This document shows, piece after piece, positions 1-6,333 of a stretch of DNA of 32,797 nt. The first letter of the stretch is position 1; the number at the start of each line of letters is the position of its first letter. A program made the position numbers and the translations under genes. Origin of the DNA: Bacteroidales bacterium (GTDB lineage: Bacteria; Bacteroidota; Bacteroidia; Bacteroidales; F082); NCBI GenBank assembly GCA_016285355.1, contig JAEEQP010000045.1, positions 1 to 32,797 on the forward strand, in the 5' to 3' direction. The notes under the pieces are model-generated. The model ran no database searches, was not told the origin of the DNA, and saw only the letters and a program-made list of their open reading frames with translations.

Positions 1-8
1 GCATTCAT
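1..8 (-). CDS. first codons of an unidentified gene running off the left edge
   Basis: On the minus strand an ATG at 8-6 opens a frame (Met-Asn-) that leaves the window at once. The reason to believe it is the -7 box at 13-20, placed exactly as at trmO (TTTGCAGCATG in both). Nothing can be said about the product. A start further left, at 4-2, is also possible. Confidence 0.4.
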
Positions 9-12
9 GCTG

Positions 13-20
13 CAAAAATA
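13..20 (-). promoter_or_regulatory. -7 promoter box TATTTTTG for the left-edge gene
   Basis: The minus strand reads TATTTTTGCAGCATG, matching the Bacteroidota -7 consensus TAnnTTTG. Only four bases separate the box from the ATG, so the transcript would have almost no leader. No clear -33 TTG was assigned. Confidence 0.55.
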
Positions 21-156
21 CAAATAGTTTTCAAAATAGCAAGGGAAATTGAATAAAAAATATTTAGTATCTAATTTACTAATCAGTTATTCAACGAAAT
101 TGTATTGTTTTTACTTCGGGACTACGAAACTTCGGTTTTTGATCACGGCCATCAAG

Positions 157-210
157 CCCTGCATGTCATTCCAGCATGGGTATGTGCGGTGGATTGGAAT
201 CTATGCAGGG
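157..210 (+). repeat. REP-like hairpin element, copy A
   Basis: CCCTGCAT (157-164) pairs with ATGCAGGG (203-210). Inside, ATTCC (168-172) pairs with GGAAT (196-200), separated from the outer stem by GTC on one side and CT on the other. The core ATGTCATTCC...GGAATCTAT is shared with copy B at 241-300 in opposite orientation, while the outer stem differs. Cores of the GTCATTCC...GGAATCTA kind resemble REP-type palindromes seen in other bacteria. Confidence 0.6.
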
Positions 211-240
211 CGGTTCAAAGAAGGATAATCATATTGACGG

Positions 241-300
241 CTCACTCTCTATAGATTCCAGCTCCCCTCATGCCTTCCTAGGAATGACATAGAGTGTGAG
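241..300 (-). repeat. REP-like hairpin element, copy B (inverted relative to A)
   Basis: On the minus strand CTCACACTCTAT is followed by GTC, ATTCC, a loop of about 21 bases, GGAAT, CT and ATAGAGAGTGAG. The 12-base outer arms pair with one mismatch. The core ATGTCATTCC...GGAATCTAT (290-281 and 259-251) is identical to copy A, but the outer stem sequence is entirely different and still pairs. Confidence 0.6.
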
Positions 301-313
301 CCTGCTTTTACTG

Positions 314-1450
314 CTAGGCGTTAACCTCCAATTCCAGCCGAATAATCTCCCAAAACATCCCCATTCCAATTTCAAGGATATCATCAGGGAAATCAAACTC
401 TGGATTGTGCAAGGCGGGTTGCTCCATGCCTGAGCCGAGGCCGAAGAAACCGATAGGACATACACTCCCAAATCTTCCGAAATCCTCCGACCAGCGGAAA
501 GGCTCTTCCAAATGGCCGAGTCTCAATTCAAGATTTTGTGCGGCTTGTTCGATGGTTTTCACGCAGTGGGCATCGCTGTTAGTGGCGGCGAAGGCTTCGT
601 GCATCGAGAAGTTGAAGTCGAAAAGGTGGTCTTTGGCCTTGGCGCGGCAAAACTCGATGATTTCCGTGGACATCAATTCCAAATTGCGGTCGTTGAAGCT
701 GCGCAAAGTGAGCCAAATCTCGGCATGGCCTGGGGCAACGCCGAAAGTCTCCTCGCCCAAGATGGCGTGCGTGATGACAAAGGTCGTCAAGGGTTTTACC
801 GCTTTCAGTTGTTCGCGTTTCTTCTCCAAATGATGGATGAGTTGGGCCAACAGTTCCGAAGGGCTGTGTCCTGTCTCGGGTTGCGAGGCATGTGCGGTGC
901 GACCGTCAAAAACCAGTTTCAGCCCGAACGATGCCGCCGCAAAGCAGCCTTCGCGCACCATAATCTGTCCTTTCTCGAAACCAGGCAGGTTGTGCAATCC
1001 GTAGGCTACGTCTGGCTTGATTTGCTCGAATTGCGGGTCGCTGAGGATGGCTTGTGCGCCTTGTCCAGTTTCTTCAGCGGGTTGGAAAAGTAGCACTACC
1101 TCACCTTGGTCGGGGCGTTGTTCACCGAGCCATTGGGCTAATCCACAAAGGATGGTGGCATGGCCGTCGTGGCCGCATTTGTGCGAAACGCCTTGGTTTT
1201 GGGAACGATAGGGGAGGACATTCGGCTCAGGAATGTGTAGCGCATCAATATCGCCACGGATGAGGATACGCTTGCCGGGCTTCGCACCTTTATAAATAGC
1301 CGCCAAGCCGTAGCCGCCGATTTTTTCGATGAGTTGATCGGGGCGGGTTTGTTTTACCCATTCGTTCAAAATCTTGTTGGTCAGCACTTCTTGCCCAGAA
1401 AGTTCGGGATGGGCGTGGAGGATATGTCTTAATTCTATGAGGTTTTGCAT
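314..1450 (-). CDS. M20D-family amidohydrolase (N-acyl amino acid hydrolase type)
   Basis: A 378-residue cytoplasmic metallo-amidohydrolase of the M20 peptidase family, M20D branch (hippurate/IAA-amino-acid/N-acetyl-amino-acid hydrolases). These cleave the amide bond of N-acylated amino acids at a metal centre. Visible motifs are RGDIDA (65-70), HKCGHDGH (90-97, with the branch's Cys-Gly-His-Asp-Gly metal signature), PAEET (124-128), GLHNLPG (151-157) and GRTAHAS (183-189) in the dimerisation domain. There is no signal peptide and the length is normal for the family. The start at 1450 lies 16 bases after a TAGTTTTG box. It is divergent from manA. The acyl-amino acid substrate cannot be told from sequence. 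Confidence 0.88.
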   Translation of the reverse strand: MQNLIELRHILHAHPELSGQEVLTNKILNEWVKQTRPDQLIEKIGGYGLAAIYKGAKPGKRILIRGDIDALHIPEPNVLPYRSQNQGVSHKCGHDGHATILCGLAQWLGEQRPDQGEVVLLFQPAEETGQGAQAILSDPQFEQIKPDVAYGLHNLPGFEKGQIMVREGCFAAASFGLKLVFDGRTAHASQPETGHSPSELLAQLIHHLEKKREQLKAVKPLTTFVITHAILGEETFGVAPGHAEIWLTLRSFNDRNLELMSTEIIEFCRAKAKDHLFDFNFSMHEAFAATNSDAHCVKTIEQAAQNLELRLGHLEEPFRWSEDFGRFGSVCPIGFFGLGSGMEQPALHNPEFDFPDDILEIGMGMFWEIIRLELEVNA

Positions 1451-1466
1451 GACTTGAAATTTGCCA

Positions 1467-1474
1467 CAAAACTA
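1467..1474 (-). promoter_or_regulatory. -7 box TAGTTTTG for the M20 amidohydrolase
   Basis: Minus-strand TAGTTTTG fits TAnnTTTG and lies 16 bases before the start codon. It is back to back with the manA box at 1507-1514 in an 86-base divergent intergenic region. Confidence 0.5.
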
Positions 1475-1506
1475 CGGAAAAATGCAGTGCGTTTCGGATT
1501 TAGTCT

Positions 1507-1514
1507 TATCTTTG
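1507..1514 (+). promoter_or_regulatory. -7 box TATCTTTG for manA
   Basis: TATCTTTG is followed by CCGCC, the extension seen at many starts in this window. It lies 22 bases before the ATG at 1537, and a purine-rich AGAAGG stands just before the start. Confidence 0.55.
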
Positions 1515-1536
1515 CCGCCAAAATTTCAGAAGGTCA

Positions 1537-2535
1537 ATGCAAACTGTTCTCTATCCCCTAAAATTCAAGCCCATTTTCAAAGACAAAATCTGGGGCGGAA
1601 GAAAAATCAAGGAAGTCCTAGGAATGGACTATGGTCCGCTGCCTAATTGCGGCGAAGTGTGGCTGCTGTCGGGCGTTTGGGCCGAACAGAGCGAAATCGC
1701 CAATGGCGACTTTGAGGGCGACGAAATCAACGACCTTGTGGAGACCTTTATGGGCGACTTGGTAGGGGAGAGCGTCTTTGACAAATATGGCGAACAGTTT
1801 CCGCTGTTGTTGAAGATCATCGATGCCAACGACTGGCTCTCGGTGCAGGTGCATCCCGATGATGAACTGGCTGAGAAGCGCGGCTTGGGCAACGGTAAGA
1901 CGGAGATGTGGTACGTGATGCAGGCCGACAAAGATGCTGAACTCGTCATGGGCTTCAACCGCGAGATGACGCGAATGGATTATGTCAATGTGTTGAAGGA
2001 CAATACGCTGCAATCGGTTTTAAACCATGAGCAGGTGAAAAAAGACGATGTGTTTTTCATTCCGGCAGGTCGCGTTCATGCCTTGGGTCCTGGCATCATG
2101 GTGGCCGAAATACAACAGACCAGTGACACCACTTACCGCATTTACGACTGGGACCGCATCGATGTGGCAGGAATGCACCGCGAGTTGCATATCCCGCAGT
2201 CGGTGGAGGCCATCGACGGCACGATGCCAGAAAACTACAAGATGGAGGTGGCGGATGTGATGAACAAAACCGTTCCTGTCGTGGATTGCCAGTATTTCGT
2301 GACCAACCTGCTTCAGCTTCAGGGCGAGATGGAGAAAGACTACACTAACCTCGATTCATTCGTGATTTTGATTGCTTTGGAGGGAAATTTCACTTTGAAT
2401 TGGGAAAATGGCGCGATATTTGTAAATGCTGGCGAGTGTGTCCTGATTCCGAACCTCATCAAAAAAGTGGCTATTAGGGCGGAGAAATATTGCAAGCTGT
2501 TGGAAGTTTATTGCCAGTTGAATGAGGAATGCTGA
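1537..2535 (+). CDS. manA: class I mannose-6-phosphate isomerase
   Basis: A 332-residue cytoplasmic zinc cupin that interconverts mannose 6-phosphate and fructose 6-phosphate, feeding GDP-mannose and sugar-nucleotide synthesis or mannose use. The zinc ligands of type I isomerases are present: Gln104 and His106 in VQVHPDD (103-109), Glu123 in KTEMWYV (121-127) and His181 in GRVHALG (178-184). The compact length (about 330 rather than 390) matches the Firmicutes/Bacteroidota short form. The start follows a clear -7 box. The last four sense codons (Asn-Glu-Glu-Cys) fall in a GAATGAGGAAT direct repeat that continues past the stop, so the C-terminal tail may have been supplied by a repeat. Confidence 0.92.
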   Translation: MQTVLYPLKFKPIFKDKIWGGRKIKEVLGMDYGPLPNCGEVWLLSGVWAEQSEIANGDFEGDEINDLVETFMGDLVGESVFDKYGEQFPLLLKIIDANDWLSVQVHPDDELAEKRGLGNGKTEMWYVMQADKDAELVMGFNREMTRMDYVNVLKDNTLQSVLNHEQVKKDDVFFIPAGRVHALGPGIMVAEIQQTSDTTYRIYDWDRIDVAGMHRELHIPQSVEAIDGTMPENYKMEVADVMNKTVPVVDCQYFVTNLLQLQGEMEKDYTNLDSFVILIALEGNFTLNWENGAIFVNAGECVLIPNLIKKVAIRAEKYCKLLEVYCQLNEEC

Positions 2536-2606
2536 ATGTGGAATGAGGAATTTTAAATCTTGAATCTTTAAATTTTAAATCTTAAATCTTTAAATATCAA
2601 ATCTTT
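2520..2606. repeat. AT-rich short tandem/direct repeats after manA
   Basis: GAATGAGGAAT occurs at 2520-2530 and 2541-2551. It is followed by several degenerate copies of TTAAATCTT up to about 2606. The first copy overlaps the last manA codons. No open frame or hairpin terminator is seen here. Confidence 0.6.
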
Positions 2607-2612
2607 AATCCA

Positions 2613-3116
2613 ATGAAAAGACTTATGACACTTTTGCTGATGGCTCTGATGGTGACGGGCCTTCAAGCGCAATCGAAATCGGATTTGCCGAACATCACCC
2701 TGAAGGACTTGAACGGCAAGGATGTGAACATTTCCAAACTTTCCAACAATGGCAAGCCTATCGTCCTCACGTTTTGGGCAACCTGGTGCGGTCCCTGCAT
2801 CAAGGAACACAATGCCTTGAATGACGTGTATCAGGATTGGCAGGACGAAACCGGCGTGAAGATTTACTCGGTCTCCATCGACGACTCGCGTTCGACCGCC
2901 AAGGTGAAGCCCGTCGTGGAAGGCAAGGGCTGGGATTTTGATGTCCTCTTGGATGTGAACAGCGACCTCAAACGCGCCATGAACGTGAGCAATCCGCCCC
3001 ACACCTTCCTGATTGACGGCAGCGGCAAGATTGTGTATCAGCACACTGGCTATTTCGAGGGTGCCGAAGATGAGCTTTATGAGGAAATCTTAAAAGTGGC
3101 CAAGAAGAAAAAGTGA
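2613..3116 (+). CDS. secreted TlpA-like thioredoxin-fold thiol:disulfide protein
   Basis: A 167-residue TlpA/ResA-type thioredoxin fold. Residues 1-20 form a signal peptide (Lys-Arg, hydrophobic stretch, then LQAQ), so the protein should act in the periplasm. The active site is WATWCGPC with Cys59 and Cys62, and the loop before the cis-proline strand is NPPHTFLID (127-135). Proteins of this family reduce or exchange disulfides in exported proteins. The gene heads a plus-strand run leading to a DUF6029-like barrel and an Omp28-like lipoprotein that also carries CxxC, which suggests these are redox partners. No TAnnTTTG promoter was found immediately upstream, only AT-rich repeats. Confidence 0.88.
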   Translation: MKRLMTLLLMALMVTGLQAQSKSDLPNITLKDLNGKDVNISKLSNNGKPIVLTFWATWCGPCIKEHNALNDVYQDWQDETGVKIYSVSIDDSRSTAKVKPVVEGKGWDFDVLLDVNSDLKRAMNVSNPPHTFLIDGSGKIVYQHTGYFEGAEDELYEEILKVAKKKK

Positions 3117-3122
3117 TTTATT

Positions 3123-3195
3123 GACGCGAGACTTCGAGACGCGAGACACGAGGCGTTGGCCTTGTCCCGCGTCCCGCAGTCTCGTGTCCCGTGTC
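3123..3195. repeat. GC-rich inverted repeat built of RCGRGAC units
   Basis: The left arm (3123-3153) contains repeated CGAGAC/GCGAGAC units. The right arm (3161-3195), read on the minus strand, contains ACGGGAC/GCGGGAC units. The arms pair imperfectly over about 30 bases, and most differences are A/G, which become G-U pairs in a minus-strand RNA. The loop is about seven bases (3154-3160). It lies between the thioredoxin stop and the barrel start at 3210. Confidence 0.6.
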
Positions 3196-3209
3196 AAAAA
3201 CAAACATTT

Positions 3210-4949
3210 ATGCGAAAACATATACTAATTTTACTCGCACTCGCCCTGACGGTCAGTTTCAGAGCGAGTGCTCAGTCGTTCCTTGAAAACAGTCAGGTGA
3301 ACGGCAGCTTCCAGACCGATGCGCAATACTATATGCTCGATGAGGGCATCGGCATCACCGACCTTCACGGCAAGAAATTGGGTATCAACGGCTTTGGAAA
3401 AGTGAACTACACCAACGGCAATTTCTCGGCAGGTATCCGTTTCGAGGCTTTTCTGCCTGAGATGAACGGCTTCCGCAGTGAACTCAATGGTGTAGGTTTG
3501 GCCAATTTCTACGCCTCCTATGACAATGGCTTCATAGGCATGACCGTGGGCGACATTTACGACCAGTTTGGCTGCGGCTTCGTGTTCCGCACCTACGAAG
3601 AGTGGTCGTTGGGTATGGACAATGCCCTCCGCGGTGCGCGTGTGGTGTTGCGTCCTACTCGTGGCGTGACGCTGAAGGGTGTCTACGGACGCCAGCGTTT
3701 CTTCTGGGCACCTTATTTGGAGCGCGACATGAACAATGATGACTATCGTGGCATCGTGCGCGGCGTGGATGCGGAATGGGACCTCAACCAAAGCATTGCC
3801 TCGATGAACGATTCCGAGTTCAAGATGAGTCTGGGTGGCAGTTTCGTCAGCAAGAGACAAAACAACCTCAGCTCATTCTACAACATCCCTGAAAATGTGG
3901 GTGCTGCCGCTGCTCGCATCAACTTGGGCTATGGAAATTGGGCATTTAGCACAGAGTATGCCTACAAAATCAACGACCCATCGGCCATCAATAACTTCAT
4001 CTTTAAGGAAGGCCGCGCCCTGCTGTCGTCGTTGAGCTATTCCCAGAAAGGCTTCGGTGCAGTCCTTCAAGTGAAACGTGTTGACAATATGAGCTTTAAG
4101 TCGATGTACACAGGCAAACAAAACGATCTTGACATCAACTTTATCCCACCTATTAATTATACACACACCCACAGCCTGCCGTCGATGTACACCTATTCGA
4201 CCCAGCCCAACGGTGAAATGGCGGCTCAGTTGCAGGTCAACTACACCATCCCGAAAGGGACGGCTCTTGGTGGAAAATATGGTACCAAGCTGGCTTTCAA
4301 CATGAGTCAGGTGAACGACATCGTCCGCGATTCTGTCCAGTATGGCAATGCCATGGTTTTGAATCACCCTGGCACTTTGGGCTATTCCTCCAAGTTCTTT
4401 GCCATCAGCGACCATCGCTTTTTCCGCGACATCAATTTTGAAATCGACAAGAAAATCAGCAAGGACTGGCACCTCACTGCACAATACATCAATTTGTATT
4501 ATGACATCGAGACCATTGAAGGCCATGCCGGCTCTCCTGTCGTGAAGGCCAACATCGGTTTCTTGGATGTGACTTACAAGATCAACAAGAAGCAAAGTTT
4601 GCGCCTCGAACTGCAAGGTTTGTGGGAAAACGAGGTCCACAAAGGCTATGAGGTGGATGAAAGCGAGAAAAAGGACTACCAGAAGCGCGGCGACTGGGCC
4701 TTCGCGTTGTTGGAATACTCCATCACCCCGCATTGGTCGTTCTCCATCGCCGACAAGTGGAACTATGGCAACCCTGTTGAGGAATACCGCGACCATTACT
4801 TTACTGGCACGGTTACTTATATCCACGAAGCCACTCGCGTCATGCTGAGTGCTGGCCGCCAAAGCGAGGGTGTGGTCTGCGTGGGCGGCGTGTGCCGCAC
4901 GGTGCCTGCCTCCAGCGGTGTTATGCTGACCGTTTCAACGAGTTTTTAA
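3210..4949 (+). CDS. DUF6029-like outer-membrane beta-barrel protein
   Basis: A 579-residue protein with a signal peptide (MRKHILILLALALTVSFRAS, then AQ) and a body rich in alternating polar/aromatic strands, ending in a typical barrel terminus (TVSTSF). It resembles the DUF6029 family of Bacteroidota. I chose the ATG at 3210: an upstream TTG at 3156 would prepend 18 residues encoded by the inverted repeat and spoil the signal peptide. There are only three cysteines, Cys122 and a CVGGVC pair (557 and 562) just before the last strand, in what should be a loop. Lying between two CxxC thioredoxin-fold proteins, that pair is a plausible disulfide target. The transported or bound ligand is unknown. 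Confidence 0.75.
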   Translation: MRKHILILLALALTVSFRASAQSFLENSQVNGSFQTDAQYYMLDEGIGITDLHGKKLGINGFGKVNYTNGNFSAGIRFEAFLPEMNGFRSELNGVGLANFYASYDNGFIGMTVGDIYDQFGCGFVFRTYEEWSLGMDNALRGARVVLRPTRGVTLKGVYGRQRFFWAPYLERDMNNDDYRGIVRGVDAEWDLNQSIASMNDSEFKMSLGGSFVSKRQNNLSSFYNIPENVGAAAARINLGYGNWAFSTEYAYKINDPSAINNFIFKEGRALLSSLSYSQKGFGAVLQVKRVDNMSFKSMYTGKQNDLDINFIPPINYTHTHSLPSMYTYSTQPNGEMAAQLQVNYTIPKGTALGGKYGTKLAFNMSQVNDIVRDSVQYGNAMVLNHPGTLGYSSKFFAISDHRFFRDINFEIDKKISKDWHLTAQYINLYYDIETIEGHAGSPVVKANIGFLDVTYKINKKQSLRLELQGLWENEVHKGYEVDESEKKDYQKRGDWAFALLEYSITPHWSFSIADKWNYGNPVEEYRDHYFTGTVTYIHEATRVMLSAGRQSEGVVCVGGVCRTVPASSGVMLTVSTSF

Positions 4950-4965
4950 TTGATGTTTAAACCTA

Positions 4966-6315
4966 ATGATTAAGACAATGAAAAGAATACTGAGAATAGG
5001 TATGGCATTGTTGGCCGCCATGATGTTTTTGAATGCCTGTGATGTCGAGAAGGAGCCCTATATCCAAGGTGCAGAAAGCGAGAAGTATATTTTGGTGTTC
5101 AAAGTGGATAGTCTTTATGGTACTATTGACGAGGATAATCGCTTGGTGAGGTTGGATTTCCCAGCGGGAACGGATGTGACCCACCTGACGCCAACGATTA
5201 CCGTTTCTAATTACGCTACTATTGAGCCTGCATCAGGCGTGGCTCAAGACTTCACCAACCCTGTTTTTTATACCGTCACGGCCATGGACGGCTCTGAGGC
5301 ACAGTATATGGTGGAGGCGTTCGTGCATGATGCCGACAACGAGAAAAGCATCCTGTTGTTCCGTTTCGATGCTTTGGATGATGACGGTGTGATAGATGAA
5401 ATTCTCCATCGGATTGATTTCGTGTTACCTGCTGAGACCGATGTCACGCAACTGGTTCCCACCATTGAGGTGTCGGAAGGTGCCACGGTGGATCCTGCTT
5501 CGGGTGTGGCGCAAGATTTCACCAATCCTGTGATGTATACTGTGACTGCCCAGAATGGTACAACGGCAGTCTATACGGTGACGGTTGTCTTGGAAGGCGG
5601 CGAGGTAGAACCTACTGGCAAGACGGTGCTTATCAAAGACTTCACTGGTGCTCGTTGCGTCAACTGCCCTGCTGCTGCTGAGCATGCCCATAACCTGCAA
5701 CATCAACTGGATGAGGATCACATCTTCATTTTGAGCGTCCATGCCGGATTTCAGGCCCAGCCTATGGGCAGCTTCCCCGATTTCCTCACCGACGAAGGCA
5801 CTGAATGGTATAACAACCACGACTCCAATCCGTTGTTTACCGTTGATCATGTTGCACTTACCGATGGGAACACACTCAACGAGACGCAGATTGATGCCCC
5901 TGTGACTGACGCTTTGAACGAAGAACAATCGTTTGAGATCAGATTGACTCCCCACTTTGACGAGGCATGCCGCCAATTAAATGTGGAGGTGAATGTTTAT
6001 GCATTGGACGATTTGGATGGGCAGTTTTACATCACGGCCTGCTTGGTTGAAGACCATATTGTGGGTTGGCAAACTACCCCAAGCGGCCTTGACAAGGAAT
6101 ATGATTTCCGCAATGTCTTCCGTGGCACGCTCAACGGTGCATACGGCGATCCCTTCGAAGATGCTCAAGTCAATCTCGGCGACATGTTTTATTTCAATTA
6201 CAACACCGAGATCAATGCCGATTACAACGCTGACGAATGTTACGTGATGGTTTATGTCTACGATAGGAGTCAGGGCGACAAGATTTTGCAGACGGCGGTA
6301 AAGAAGATTAAGTAA
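4966..6315 (+). CDS. Omp28-like lipoprotein with two DUF5018-like repeats and a CxxC thioredoxin-type domain
   Basis: A lipoprotein of 449 residues (445 if the ATG at 4978 is used; the latter gives a better signal peptide beginning MKRILRIG). The lipobox is FLNAC, with the lipidated Cys at 25 counted from 4966. Two tandem beta-sandwich repeats follow, roughly 38-120 and 125-208, both containing ASGVAQDFTNPV, resembling DUF5018. A gap of about ten residues leads to an Omp28-like domain starting VLIKDFTGARCVNC (Cys231 and Cys234), where a CxxC sits as in thioredoxin folds. It starts 16 bases after the barrel gene and 18 bases before the MBOAT gene. The likely location is the outer membrane. Function inferred: a thiol-active surface or periplasmic lipoprotein. 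Confidence 0.8.
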   Translation: MIKTMKRILRIGMALLAAMMFLNACDVEKEPYIQGAESEKYILVFKVDSLYGTIDEDNRLVRLDFPAGTDVTHLTPTITVSNYATIEPASGVAQDFTNPVFYTVTAMDGSEAQYMVEAFVHDADNEKSILLFRFDALDDDGVIDEILHRIDFVLPAETDVTQLVPTIEVSEGATVDPASGVAQDFTNPVMYTVTAQNGTTAVYTVTVVLEGGEVEPTGKTVLIKDFTGARCVNCPAAAEHAHNLQHQLDEDHIFILSVHAGFQAQPMGSFPDFLTDEGTEWYNNHDSNPLFTVDHVALTDGNTLNETQIDAPVTDALNEEQSFEIRLTPHFDEACRQLNVEVNVYALDDLDGQFYITACLVEDHIVGWQTTPSGLDKEYDFRNVFRGTLNGAYGDPFEDAQVNLGDMFYFNYNTEINADYNADECYVMVYVYDRSQGDKILQTAVKKIK

Positions 6316-6333
6316 ACTGAAATTGAGGGTCTT

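Larger units (their letters stand above)
21..313. other. non-coding stretch with paired REP-like hairpins
   Basis: No credible gene lies here; the short frames cross the repeats and lack family resemblance. The left part (21-150) is AT-rich and shows nothing specific beyond upstream sequence of the left-edge gene. The right part holds two hairpin elements, listed separately. It lies downstream of the M20 amidohydrolase, whose stop codon is at 314. Confidence 0.6.

Noticed and set aside
111..146. Possible terminator near CTTCGG...GGTTTTT left of the REP-like hairpins
   Set aside because: The flanking bases do not form a convincing stem on either strand.
3156..3209. TTG start extending the barrel protein by 18 residues
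   Set aside because: The added residues come from the inverted repeat and would sit before a complete signal peptide starting at 3210.
3873..4862. 329-codon minus-strand frame opposite the DUF6029-like barrel
   Set aside because: Shadow frame; the plus-strand protein has a signal peptide and barrel terminus.
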